NCBI GenBank assembly: GCA_040387195.1
Contig: JAZKEF010000006.1
Location: forward strand, 1 to 64,000
Origin: UKL13-3 sp040387195
GTDB lineage: Bacteria; Bacteroidota; Bacteroidia; UKL13-3
Direction: 5' to 3'
Length of the DNA: 64,000 nt
The translations under genes were made by a program, and so were the position numbers. Below are positions 1-7,562 of this stretch, in pieces. Within the stretch, counting starts at the first letter, position 1. Each line of letters begins with the position of its first letter. The notes under the pieces were generated by a model, which was not told where the DNA came from, ran no database searches, and worked only from the letters and a program-made list of their open reading frames with translations.

Positions 1-2494
1 AGCTGGTCGTTTTATATTCACATACCGGTGTTGGACCAGTGATAATTGGTGCAGGGGTTGGCTGAATTGTAATTGTTCGGCTAACCGTTGAGTCGCAACC
101 CAAAGCATTGGTTTGTTTTAAGGTAACGGTTCCAATTCCAGCGGCACTCCACACAATGGTTACAAGTGTATCCGTTGTACTGCCTTGAATTGTTCCACCC
201 GCTACACTCCACTGATAGGTATTGCCTGTTGTCGTATTCGTGGTATAGCTGGTCGTTTTATATTCACATACAGGTGAGGGTCCTGTGATAATGGGTGCAG
301 GGGTTGGCTGAATCGTTATCGTACGACTTACTGTCGAGTCGCATCCAAATGTATTTGTTTGCTCCAACGTTACTCTTCCAATTGCCACTCCACCCCACCT
401 CACTGTTACTATCGTATCTGTGGTGCTACCCACAATCATACCCTCTATGACACTTACACTCCACCTGTATGTGTTTCCAACTGTTGTATTGGTTGTATAG
501 GTTGATGTATTGTATGCGCATGCTGCAGATGAACCTATAATCACCGGTGCGGGAGTTGGTTTTATAGAAACGGTTAGGTTAACTGTTGAATCACATCCTG
601 AAACATTTGTTTGTCTGAGGGTAATAGTGCCCGTACCCGTTGCCCCCCATACCACAGTTAACACCGAATCGGTAAAACTGCCTTGAATTGTTCCTCCGCT
701 TACAATCCATTCATAGGTAGTTCCTATGGATGGATTGGTGGAATAATTTGTTGTTTTGTACGAACATACTGATGATGCCCCTATGATAACGGGCACAGGA
801 GTAGGCTGAATATTGATATCAATATCTACTGTGGAATCACAGCCAAATGTATTGGTTTGTTTGAGTGTAATAGTACCCGCACCTACTGCATTCCACCTTA
901 CCCTATAAATGGTATCAGATGAACTCCCCTCTGCTACACCACCCGTTACACTCCACTGATAGGTATAACCTGTTGTTGGATTGGTAGCATAAATCGACAG
1001 TTTATGTTCACATACATCTGTAGCTCCGTTAATAACAGGAGCTGGTGTAGGACTGATGGTGATGTTCCTGCTAACAGTTGAATCGCACCCAAAAGTATTA
1101 GTTTGCTTTAGTGTAATAGTACCTGTGCCACTGGTATCCCAACTTACCGTTATGGTTGTGTCTGTTGTGCTCCCTTGAATTGTTCCTCCGATTACGCTCC
1201 ACTGGTATGTATTACCTGCCGTGGTATTCGTGGCATAGCTGGTTGTTTTGTATGCACAAACCGGTGAGGGTCCGGTGATAACCGGAACAGGTGTAGGCTT
1301 AATTAATATTTGCACAAAGTCACTGTCTGCCGGACAAGTCCCGTTCCTGATGGTCTTTAATTTCAGGTTCACCACACCAGCGTTTGTCTCACTAATTGAG
1401 GGATAATACGTAGCATTTAACGTTGAGTCATTCGGCACAAAAGTTCCGGTTCCGCCACTCCACCTGCCACCACCTGCTGCCTGAACAACTCCTCTTAGCA
1501 ATACATTATTTGCACGGGTACAAATGGTGGTGTCATTTCCGGCATTCGCATCAATAGGCATGGTAAAAGAAGTAACTACAACCGTATCACGCACAAGTAG
1601 ACAACCCAATGAATCTGTCATCGACACATGATATGTTCCGGCTGTTACATTAATCGAAGCCGTTGTTGCCCCTGTGCTCCAGTTATAATGGAAAGGAGCA
1701 AGCCCTCCGATTGCATTCGCAGTGATTGTTGCGTTGGTTCCTCCAAAACATACTGTAGCATCTTTTGGCTGAATATCCACATCAATATCTGTAACAAAAC
1801 GGACCGTGGCTGTATCACAGAAGATAGTGCCCACACATCCGCCCTGTACCTGCCCGCATACACGATACGTAACTGTGGGAGGATAGCTTCCGGAAGGTAT
1901 GATGGAAACAGAATCACAATCGGTCAAACAACTGAGATATGAATTATGTGTGGCATTATTGGGAACAGATTCCCATGTAATGGTGGTATCAACCAACCCT
2001 GTTGCCTGAAGAAACCCTATACATGCTTGGTTAATGAGTAACTTACCTGTGATGTTAGGCTTAGGAATTGCCTTAATCTGATAAACGTTTGTGTTATTTC
2101 CCGGTTTACAAAATGTAATCCTGTGAGGCCCCACACCGCTCAAACAAATTTCCGTTCCAACCTGATAAGAAGTACCGCAACCTATTTGGTAAAAAAGTGC
2201 TCCGCCCGGTATCGCCCCTACAGGAATATCTAATCTAATTCCACTCGACATTGAATCAAGCGTTAGTAAAAACTCAATACACTTATCCGGATTAGATGAT
2301 CCACAGCAGTCTCCGTTCCGGGAAATTGCAGGACTCGACCAGGTGCTGTCAGGAACTCCGGTTAAATTAACTGTAAAAGAGGGTGCTCCTGAACATGGTT
2401 GGGACCAGCTTCTATCCGCAAACAACAGAATCAGCAAAAGTGCAGCCCACTTCAGCCAATGGTTATCCAACAGAATTGCCCTATTTTTGTTCAT
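1..2494 (-). CDS. Large secreted repeat protein, N-terminal part (runs off window)
   Basis: The minus-strand frame starting at the ATG at 2494 stays open to base 1, so at least 831 residues are present and the C-terminus lies outside the window. It begins with a signal peptide (hydrophobic core about residues 14-26, ending near SWSQ). A Cys-rich non-repeated region follows, then a SprB-like segment (about 1540-1760, Gly-Cys rich, ending in a TDSLGC-type motif), then at least five PKD-like units of about 82 residues reading 'PAPVITG..VC.YKTTSYTTN...Y.WSV.GG.IQGS.TDT...V.W...G.GT.TLKQTN..GCDSTV'. Such architectures are typical of T9SS-exported adhesins or gliding-associated surface proteins; the sorting domain would be in the missing C-terminus. 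The function is inferred, not shown. Confidence 0.85.
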   Translation of the reverse strand, partial: MNKNRAILLDNHWLKWAALLLILLFADRSWSQPCSGAPSFTVNLTGVPDSTWSSPAISRNGDCCGSSNPDKCIEFLLTLDSMSSGIRLDIPVGAIPGGALFYQIGCGTSYQVGTEICLSGVGPHRITFCKPGNNTNVYQIKAIPKPNITGKLLINQACIGFLQATGLVDTTITWESVPNNATHNSYLSCLTDCDSVSIIPSGSYPPTVTYRVCGQVQGGCVGTIFCDTATVRFVTDIDVDIQPKDATVCFGGTNATITANAIGGLAPFHYNWSTGATTASINVTAGTYHVSMTDSLGCLLVRDTVVVTSFTMPIDANAGNDTTICTRANNVLLRGVVQAAGGGRWSGGTGTFVPNDSTLNATYYPSISETNAGVVNLKLKTIRNGTCPADSDFVQILIKPTPVPVITGPSPVCAYKTTSYATNTTAGNTYQWSVIGGTIQGSTTDTTITVSWDTSGTGTITLKQTNTFGCDSTVSRNITISPTPAPVINGATDVCEHKLSIYATNPTTGYTYQWSVTGGVAEGSSSDTIYRVRWNAVGAGTITLKQTNTFGCDSTVDIDINIQPTPVPVIIGASSVCSYKTTNYSTNPSIGTTYEWIVSGGTIQGSFTDSVLTVVWGATGTGTITLRQTNVSGCDSTVNLTVSIKPTPAPVIIGSSAACAYNTSTYTTNTTVGNTYRWSVSVIEGMIVGSTTDTIVTVRWGGVAIGRVTLEQTNTFGCDSTVSRTITIQPTPAPIITGPSPVCEYKTTSYTTNTTTGNTYQWSVAGGTIQGSTTDTLVTIVWSAAGIGTVTLKQTNALGCDSTVSRTITIQPTPAPIITGPTPVCEYKTTS
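52..1288 (-). repeat. Five tandem 246/252-bp repeats encoding PKD-like domains
   Basis: The same boundary segment (top strand 'caggggttggctgaat' and variants) recurs at 52, 298, 550, 796, 1042 and 1288. Spacings are 246, 252, 246, 246 and 246 bp, so the units are in frame at 82 residues, with one 84-residue unit that carries a two-codon insertion. A sixth unit is cut by the left edge. The units are similar at DNA level but not identical. Confidence 0.85.
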
Positions 2495-2799
2495 GAATTT
2501 CCTTTTATACAAATAGCAATTCTAGTAGTTTAAATCAAAAAAACAACCATTTAAAGGTTAAATTGTTGTTTCTCTATTGTTAGCAAGGGGAAGAATTATC
2601 CACAATTCATATTCATCAAACTCCTCCTTTGAGTGCATTATTTACCCTATTTCATATAGCCAAATACCAAAATTTGAGGCACTTACATGTTTTATATCTA
2701 TTAGTTACCCGAATACCCAAATAAATAACCTATTTTTGAAGATTGTTCCAAAGCGGTGCAATACCAATACCCATTTATATATATATGAGAGACGCAGGC
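2495..2799. other. Divergent intergenic region with inverted repeat
   Basis: This AT-rich gap lies between two divergent genes and I see no credible gene in it. At 2541-2571 there is an imperfect inverted repeat (AAACAACCATTTAA / TTAAATTGTTGTTT, one mismatch). On the minus strand it lies just upstream of a TTTTTTTG run and a TATTTG box about 20 nt apart that could be the promoter of the repeat protein. Its role as operator or mRNA structure is a guess. Confidence 0.35.
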
Positions 2800-3153
2800 A
2801 TGTACACACAACTTTGGAAAAAATACCTCCCGGTAATCCGTTTGTTGCTTAAGAAAACTACCGATGGAGATCAAAAACTCCAATTGTATAAACACGAATT
2901 TGAATCAACTGGTGCACGTAACAAGCTGGGTTACATATTTTCCCTGGAAATGGTAAATGGAAAACCTGTTAATAAAAGTAACAAAACGGCCGTATCAAAC
3001 GACCTTTGTATTTTAATTTCGGAAAACGAAGCTATTGCAACCTGGATGAAAGAGCAACATATTAAAATCAGTGTAAACCGTGCATGCGAAATGACTTTTG
3101 CGTTAATTGCAAAACAACCGGTTGCTGAACTTGAGGAAGCCGTTAGCGCTTAA
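2800..3153 (+). CDS. Conserved small Bacteroidota protein of unknown function
   Basis: A 117-residue protein from the ATG at 2800 (MYTQLWKKYLP...). In-frame upstream codons exist at 2785 and 2743, but the segment they add is a low-complexity IPIPIYIYM run, so the 2800 start is preferred. The N-terminal half is basic and amphipathic (WKKYLPVIRLLLKK). No signal peptide or membrane segment is visible. From memory, proteins opening with 'MYT.LWKKYLPVI.LLLKK' are widespread in Bacteroidota and unannotated. It stands alone, divergent from the repeat protein and upstream of the phosphoesterase. No function can be assigned. Confidence 0.7.
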   Translation: MYTQLWKKYLPVIRLLLKKTTDGDQKLQLYKHEFESTGARNKLGYIFSLEMVNGKPVNKSNKTAVSNDLCILISENEAIATWMKEQHIKISVNRACEMTFALIAKQPVAELEEAVSA

Positions 3154-3266
3154 TCACTGATTGTCCTTAGAAATACCTTCCCCACACCCGAATGTTTACG
3201 GATATGTTTAATTTAATATATCCTTAAATTTCTCAATACATTCAAGATTGAGTTTTGCAGTGGTTT

Positions 3267-4241
3267 ATGAAACAACTGCCCGACAGAAGATCTTTCTTAA
3301 AAAACATTGGACTTTTAGGAGCCGGTAGCTTATTGGCTCCTTTATCTTTTAAAGCCGATGCCGCAACACCTGAACTGCTGATAACACCAGGCCAACGAAA
3401 ACGGTTGTTACGTGTTGCGCACCTAACCGATATACATGTAAAGCCGGATAAAATTGCTGAAGCGGGTTTTGCTGCCGCACTTTCACAAGTAAATGAGTTA
3501 AAAGACAAACCTGATTTTATCATGAATGGGGGTGATGCCATCATGAATGCAGTTTCGTTTTCCAAAGAACAGGTTCGTGATCAGTGGAATTGTTTTCACA
3601 GGATAATGGCATCACATAATAGTTTACCTATTCATCATTGCATAGGCAACCATGATTTGTATGGTTGGGCATTACCCGGAACCAATCATACCGATGGTAA
3701 ACAGTGGGCACTGGATGAGTACAAACTTCTTCAACCTTATTACTCATTTGCTAAAAATGGATGGAAGTTTATTGTGCTCGATAGCATCCACCCCCGAAAA
3801 AGTGTACCGGGCTATTTTGGAAAATTAGACGATGTACAACTGAATTGGCTGGAAGCAGAACTTGTCTCAACGCCTCCGGATATACATGTTTGCATCATTT
3901 CCCATATCCCCATTTTGGCTGTCTGTACACTTTTTGATAACAGTTATGTAAACCATAATCATTGGTTTGTCCCCGACAACACACTTCATGCAGATGCTCA
4001 TCAACTGCGTGATTTGTTTTACCGATACAAAAATGTAAAAACCTGCTTAAGCGGACATATTCACTTAATAGACCATGTGAATTATCTGGGAACCGATTAT
4101 TACTGTAATGGTGCCGTATCCGGGGGCTGGTGGAAGGGTGATCACCAACAATTTTCACCATCCTTTATTATCATGAACTTCTTCAGTGATGGAACAACCG
4201 AACGTGAAGTATATTATTACGATTGGAAACAGCATTCCTGA
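3267..4241 (+). CDS. Exported calcineurin-like metallophosphoesterase
   Basis: A 324-residue protein starting at the ATG at 3267 (a TTG four codons earlier is less likely). The N-terminus has a twin-arginine-like signal (RRSFLKN, then GLLGAGSLLAPLSF). All metal-binding blocks of the calcineurin-like phosphoesterase fold are present in order: TDIH (about 54-57), GGD (about 88-90), GNHD (about 127-130), a SHIP histidine and GHIH near the C-terminus. It should hydrolyse a phosphoester in the periplasm with two bound metal ions; the substrate is unknown. It is transcribed alone. Fold assignment is firm; Tat export is inferred from the RR motif. Confidence 0.88.
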   Translation: MKQLPDRRSFLKNIGLLGAGSLLAPLSFKADAATPELLITPGQRKRLLRVAHLTDIHVKPDKIAEAGFAAALSQVNELKDKPDFIMNGGDAIMNAVSFSKEQVRDQWNCFHRIMASHNSLPIHHCIGNHDLYGWALPGTNHTDGKQWALDEYKLLQPYYSFAKNGWKFIVLDSIHPRKSVPGYFGKLDDVQLNWLEAELVSTPPDIHVCIISHIPILAVCTLFDNSYVNHNHWFVPDNTLHADAHQLRDLFYRYKNVKTCLSGHIHLIDHVNYLGTDYYCNGAVSGGWWKGDHQQFSPSFIIMNFFSDGTTEREVYYYDWKQHS

Positions 4242-4310
4242 TTGAGACAACAACTCTACAGTCAAACTTAACCGTACTATTCTTCGTCTATAATCATTGG
4301 GATTGCTTTT

Positions 4311-4351
4311 CATAAAAAAAGAAGAACCGTAGTAAGATCTATTACGGTTCT
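4311..4351 (-). terminator. Rho-independent terminator, minus strand
   Basis: A perfect 9-bp stem AGAACCGTA / TACGGTTCT spans 4323-4351. On the minus strand it is followed after a few bases by a run of seven Ts (top-strand A-run 4314-4320). It sits downstream of the 54-residue minus-strand gene. A second small palindrome, CTCCTTTATAAGGAG, adjoins it. Confidence 0.6.
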
Positions 4352-4469
4352 ACTCCTTTATAAGGAGAAACAGCGAATTTGAGGTTGCTGCCGGTTTTTA
4401 TACGCAATGGCTTTGATAGGGGTTAACATGCAAAGCCGTTATTCATAACCGGATGTATCGGGCGAATAG

Positions 4470-4634
4470 TTATTCGTTTTTTTCAGATAACAACAATTTC
4501 GCCCTCTTCAATTTCTCCTTTAACTTACGTATTTCTTCAACATTGTCGAAATCCAACAACACAGAATTCAGATAGAGCACCAATTCCTGCTGCCTGATTT
4601 GTTCATTTAATATTGCCTGAGGTGACACGTCCAT
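4470..4634 (-). CDS. Small helical protein, 54 residues, unknown function
   Basis: The minus-strand ATG at 4634 opens a 54-codon frame ending in TAA at 4470. The protein (MDVSPQAILNEQIRQQ...) is charged and almost entirely helix-forming. Its C-terminal half (EIRKLKEKLKRAKLLL) has leucine spacing suggesting a short coiled coil. The start is preceded by an A-rich leader, as usual for Bacteroidota. A clear minus-strand terminator lies about 120 nt downstream, which supports real transcription. No domain is recognised. Confidence 0.5.
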   Translation of the reverse strand: MDVSPQAILNEQIRQQELVLYLNSVLLDFDNVEEIRKLKEKLKRAKLLLSEKNE

Positions 4635-4844
4635 TTGTTTTTTACTGAGGTAAATTTAAGGGTAATCGTACCAAAAGGACTAGAGGGGGAAACTCTGAAT
4701 TGTCCTGCCTAGATATTAACACTCTGATTATCAGTATGATTAATTTAAAATTCTTCTATAAAATGGCACAAAAAAGACACTTTTTCAATTATATAGATAG
4801 CTTATAAAGGAAATTAATAGCCAAAACCAGAAACGAATGTTCAT

Positions 4845-5043
4845 TTTTGATTACAAAAAGCACGGATTACGAGCTTGATATTTTAAGGTTGATTCCCGGG
4901 AATATACCACCAAGGAAATGGTGAAAATTATGAAAATAAGCCGCAAAACAATTGAAAATGACAAGGGGGAATGATGCTCAATAAAATTGGCGCAAAACAT
5001 TAGGGATTAATTACGTACACGATCAAAAAAGGGCTAATTTTCA
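4845..5043 (+). pseudogene. Decayed LuxR-type DNA-binding domain (GerE family)
   Basis: Three successive reading frames give consecutive pieces of a LuxR/NarL helix-turn-helix. 'ITKSTDYELDILRLIP' reads from about 4850, 'REYTTKEMVKIMKISRKTIEND' from about 4897 in another frame, and 'MLNKIGAKH*GLITYTIKKGLI' from 4974 in the third, with an in-frame TAG. Together they follow the usual order 'LT.RE..ILRLI..GYT.KEIA..L.IS..TVE.H...ML.KIGAKN..GL..YA.K.GLI'. At least two frameshifts and one stop separate them, and no receiver domain is found upstream. It is therefore a remnant of the C-terminal domain of a response regulator. Confidence 0.75.
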
Positions 5044-5090
5044 GCACCTCGAAAAGCAAATATTATAGTAACTATGCAGCTCGTTAAACT

Positions 5091-5666
5091 ATGACTGAGC
5101 AACATCACAATTATATTCTGCACAAACCTTACGGTTACATTAGCCAGTTTAAAACGGATGTAAAAAAGAAAAAGCTGTTAGGTGATTTATATCCATTTGC
5201 AGAAGGCACTATGGCCATCGGCAGACTTGATGAAGATAGTGAAGGTTTGTTGTTGCTTACTACAGATGGAAAAACAAGCGAACAAGTCCGCAGAAAACAT
5301 ATTGAGAAGGAATATTATGCGCAGCTTGATGGAATCATTACCGATGAAGCTATCGGGCTTTTACAACAAGGTGTTGAAATTGGCATTAAGGGAGAGAAAT
5401 ACCAAACACTCCCCTGCAAAGCATGGATATTGAATCCACAACCTGTTTTCCCGGAACGCAGTCGCAGGATCAGAGATGAACGGCACGGAGCAACCTGCTG
5501 GATCTCTGTAACACTTACTGAGGGCAAACTGAGACAGGTTCGTAAAATGTGTGCTGCGGTAGGATACCCTGTATTACGTCTTATCAGGATCCGGATTGGA
5601 AATACAAACCTTCATGATTTACCTATTGGAGGTGTACTGCAAGTTGAAACATTTGATATTGAATGA
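5091..5666 (+). CDS. RluE-like 23S rRNA pseudouridine synthase
   Basis: A 191-residue member of the RsuA/RluB/RluE/RluF family. It lacks an S4 domain and opens directly with the catalytic domain (YILHKPYGYIS). The hallmark GRLDEDSEGLLLL lies at about 44-56, with Asp47 the expected catalytic residue. The C-terminal part (TLTEGKLRQVRKMCAAVGYPVLRLIRIRIG) is most like E. coli RluE, which modifies U2457 of 23S rRNA; the exact site here is an inference. Its stop overlaps the ATG of the next gene (ATGA), so the two are probably translationally coupled. A short PERSRR insert in the variable loop has no counterpart that I recall in RluE. Confidence 0.85.
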   Translation: MTEQHHNYILHKPYGYISQFKTDVKKKKLLGDLYPFAEGTMAIGRLDEDSEGLLLLTTDGKTSEQVRRKHIEKEYYAQLDGIITDEAIGLLQQGVEIGIKGEKYQTLPCKAWILNPQPVFPERSRRIRDERHGATCWISVTLTEGKLRQVRKMCAAVGYPVLRLIRIRIGNTNLHDLPIGGVLQVETFDIE

Positions 5667-6463
5667 GCGATTTCCATAAACATATCGCACATCTTTTTAA
5701 ACTGGAGGAAGCTGAGTCTCATTTTCCTTTAGACACTCCGTTTACAGGTGTTTTTTTACCCCAACATCAACTGATTATTCATTGTATTCCGTTACACCAT
5801 ACAGAAACATTACCCCATAATTTTTGTGTTGACTTAAGCAATAAAGCCGAACAGCTGAATCTTAAAATCATTCATCTTTGGGAAGATGTGTATATCAAAA
5901 ACAAGACGTTGGTAGAAGCCCGCCTTTTATCCCTTATTGGGGTGCGTTCGCGTATTCATGCGCGTAAGACTACCATTATGCGCATCGACAAACAACAAGC
6001 CGAAGATTTTTTGAACACCCATCATTTACAGCAGTATGTTTCGGCTTATTACAAATATGCTTTGGTACTAAATGATGAGATCGTTGCTGTTGCAACCTTT
6101 AGTAAAAGCAGGGTAATGCAAGATGGAGCCGTTCCATATCGCAGTTATGAGTTGATCCGGTTTGCCAGCAAAACAGGAACTACGGTTACCGGAGGACTCG
6201 GAAAGCTGCTCAATCATTTTATCGAACAACACCATCCTGCACATTTAATGACCTATGCCGACAGGGATTGGAGTACAGGTGAAGGATATGTAAAACTTGG
6301 GTTTACCGAAACCAGCCGAACACCTCCTCAGTTATTTTGGGTAGATATTGAAACCTATGAGCGCTCAGCAATTACTCCACCGTTATTGATTCACAAAAAG
6401 TATGTTGAAGTGATGAATGCCGGCAATATCAAATTTGTGATGGACAGGCGAACAACCTTTTAA
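5663..6463 (+). CDS. Degenerate nuclease-like plus GNAT-like domain protein (phage/homing-endonuclease relative)
   Basis: A 266-residue protein whose ATG overlaps the previous stop by 4 nt. Residues about 108-228 (KQQAEDFLNTHHLQ...YELIRFASKTGT.V.GGLGKLLNHF...YADRDWSTGEGYVKLGF) match the GNAT-like domain often attached to phage homing-type nucleases ('YELYRFCNKL.T.V.GG.SKLLK.F....YADRRWSNG..Y.KLGF'). Residues about 24-95 follow the matching nuclease layout ('.D.Y.P.LN..IE.DGLYWHSE...K...GI.LI.IFEDEW'), but the acidic catalytic positions are replaced (IIHCIPLHH), while the LKIIHLWEDVY strand survives. It is probably catalytically dead as a nuclease. Partner and substrate are unknown; pairing with a pseudouridine synthase may hint at RNA binding or modification. 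The family match is from memory. Confidence 0.6.
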   Translation: MSDFHKHIAHLFKLEEAESHFPLDTPFTGVFLPQHQLIIHCIPLHHTETLPHNFCVDLSNKAEQLNLKIIHLWEDVYIKNKTLVEARLLSLIGVRSRIHARKTTIMRIDKQQAEDFLNTHHLQQYVSAYYKYALVLNDEIVAVATFSKSRVMQDGAVPYRSYELIRFASKTGTTVTGGLGKLLNHFIEQHHPAHLMTYADRDWSTGEGYVKLGFTETSRTPPQLFWVDIETYERSAITPPLLIHKKYVEVMNAGNIKFVMDRRTTF

Positions 6464-6516
6464 TTGAATATTCCGGAAAATATTTCTATATATTCGATAT
6501 AAATATTTTTAATCCT

Positions 6517-7542
6517 ATGAAAAAAATTAGTCTTCCTATTATGCTTACCATGCTTTTTGTGCAAGCATACGCTCAATCTCCCAATGCCCTTTATATTAAC
6601 TCTATTGGGAAAGTAGCAATTGGTGATCCTGATTCAATAAAGGCGGATCTTCATATATACAGACCAAACGCTTCATTTTTACTGGATGCATCGGATTACG
6701 GCAGTCCCTACATTTATCTAAATAGGGATGCAACCACAACTGCAGGATTGAAAGTTCAATACTTTGGCAATACATACGCAAAGGTAGCTAATACCTGGAC
6801 AGGTTCGACTCTAGCTGATACAACTAATCCCAATCGGGGAGGAATATATTTTGCTGCACGAAACACAGACAGAATGATTCTGACTGGGTCAGGGAAACTT
6901 GGAATTGGAAAGGGAATAACTACGGGAACCGGAGCAGATACAGTTGCAGCAGATTTGCATATCTTTAAACCTGATGCCTCATTCATTTTAGATGCATCAA
7001 ATTATGGCAGTCCTTCCATTTATTTAAAAAGAAATGAAGACCACAATACGGGGTTAAAAATTCATTACTTCGGAAATACTTATGCAAGAATTGCTAATAC
7101 CTGGGATGGAACTGGTGCCAGTCTTCCAAATCAGGGTGGTATGTTTTTGGCTACAAGAGATACTAATAGGATAACAATTACCGGATTATTAGGATATGTT
7201 GGAATTGGAACGACATGCCCTGACGAAATGTTAACTGTTAACGGCAATATTAAATGTGTAAGCCTTATACAGACTGTAGATGTTCCTGACTGTCCGGATT
7301 ATGTTTTTGAGAAGGACTATAAATTGATGCCGCTCAAAGATGTTGATTTGTATGTAAATAAATACAAACACTTACCTGACATTCCCTCTGCTGAAGAAAT
7401 GAGTAAAAATGGCATTAATTCGAAAGAATTGGAGTTAGCCTTATTAAGAAAAGTAGAAGAATTAACATTGTACGTGATTGAATTAAACAAGACGATAGAA
7501 AATTTGAAATCGGAGAAGGTTAAAAAAGACAATCAGAAATAA
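6517..7542 (+). CDS. Secreted tail-fibre-like protein with two internal repeats
   Basis: A 341-residue protein with a signal peptide (cleavage after AYAQ, about residue 20). Two copies of a roughly 110-residue module follow, each with 'ADLHI..P.ASF.LDAS.YGSP.IYL.R......GLK..YFGNTYA..ANTW.G', then a 'GYVGIGTT.P...LTVNGNI' segment. The C-terminal about 70 residues (FEKDYKLMPL, HLPDIPSAEEM, then a coiled coil ending LNKTIENLKSEK) resemble the tail ends of Bacteroidota 'tail fiber' proteins. Those usually trimerise through this coiled coil. The next secreted gene starts 20 bp downstream, so the two are likely co-transcribed. Function unknown; surface or extracellular location inferred. Confidence 0.7.
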   Translation: MKKISLPIMLTMLFVQAYAQSPNALYINSIGKVAIGDPDSIKADLHIYRPNASFLLDASDYGSPYIYLNRDATTTAGLKVQYFGNTYAKVANTWTGSTLADTTNPNRGGIYFAARNTDRMILTGSGKLGIGKGITTGTGADTVAADLHIFKPDASFILDASNYGSPSIYLKRNEDHNTGLKIHYFGNTYARIANTWDGTGASLPNQGGMFLATRDTNRITITGLLGYVGIGTTCPDEMLTVNGNIKCVSLIQTVDVPDCPDYVFEKDYKLMPLKDVDLYVNKYKHLPDIPSAEEMSKNGINSKELELALLRKVEELTLYVIELNKTIENLKSEKVKKDNQK

Positions 7543-7562
7543 CCTATTTAATTTAAACACCT

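Noticed and set aside
1..1290. CRISPR array at the left edge
   Set aside because: The direct repeats are 246-252 bp, in frame and coding; no short repeats with unique spacers.
1628..1942. 104-codon plus-strand frame
   Set aside because: Lies antisense to the continuous minus-strand repeat protein; Cys/Ser-rich nonsense composition.
5449..5480. PERSRR insert in the RluE-like gene as a dispersed palindromic repeat
   Set aside because: It resembles repeat-derived peptides seen in Bacteroidota, but only one copy is visible and the frame is intact.
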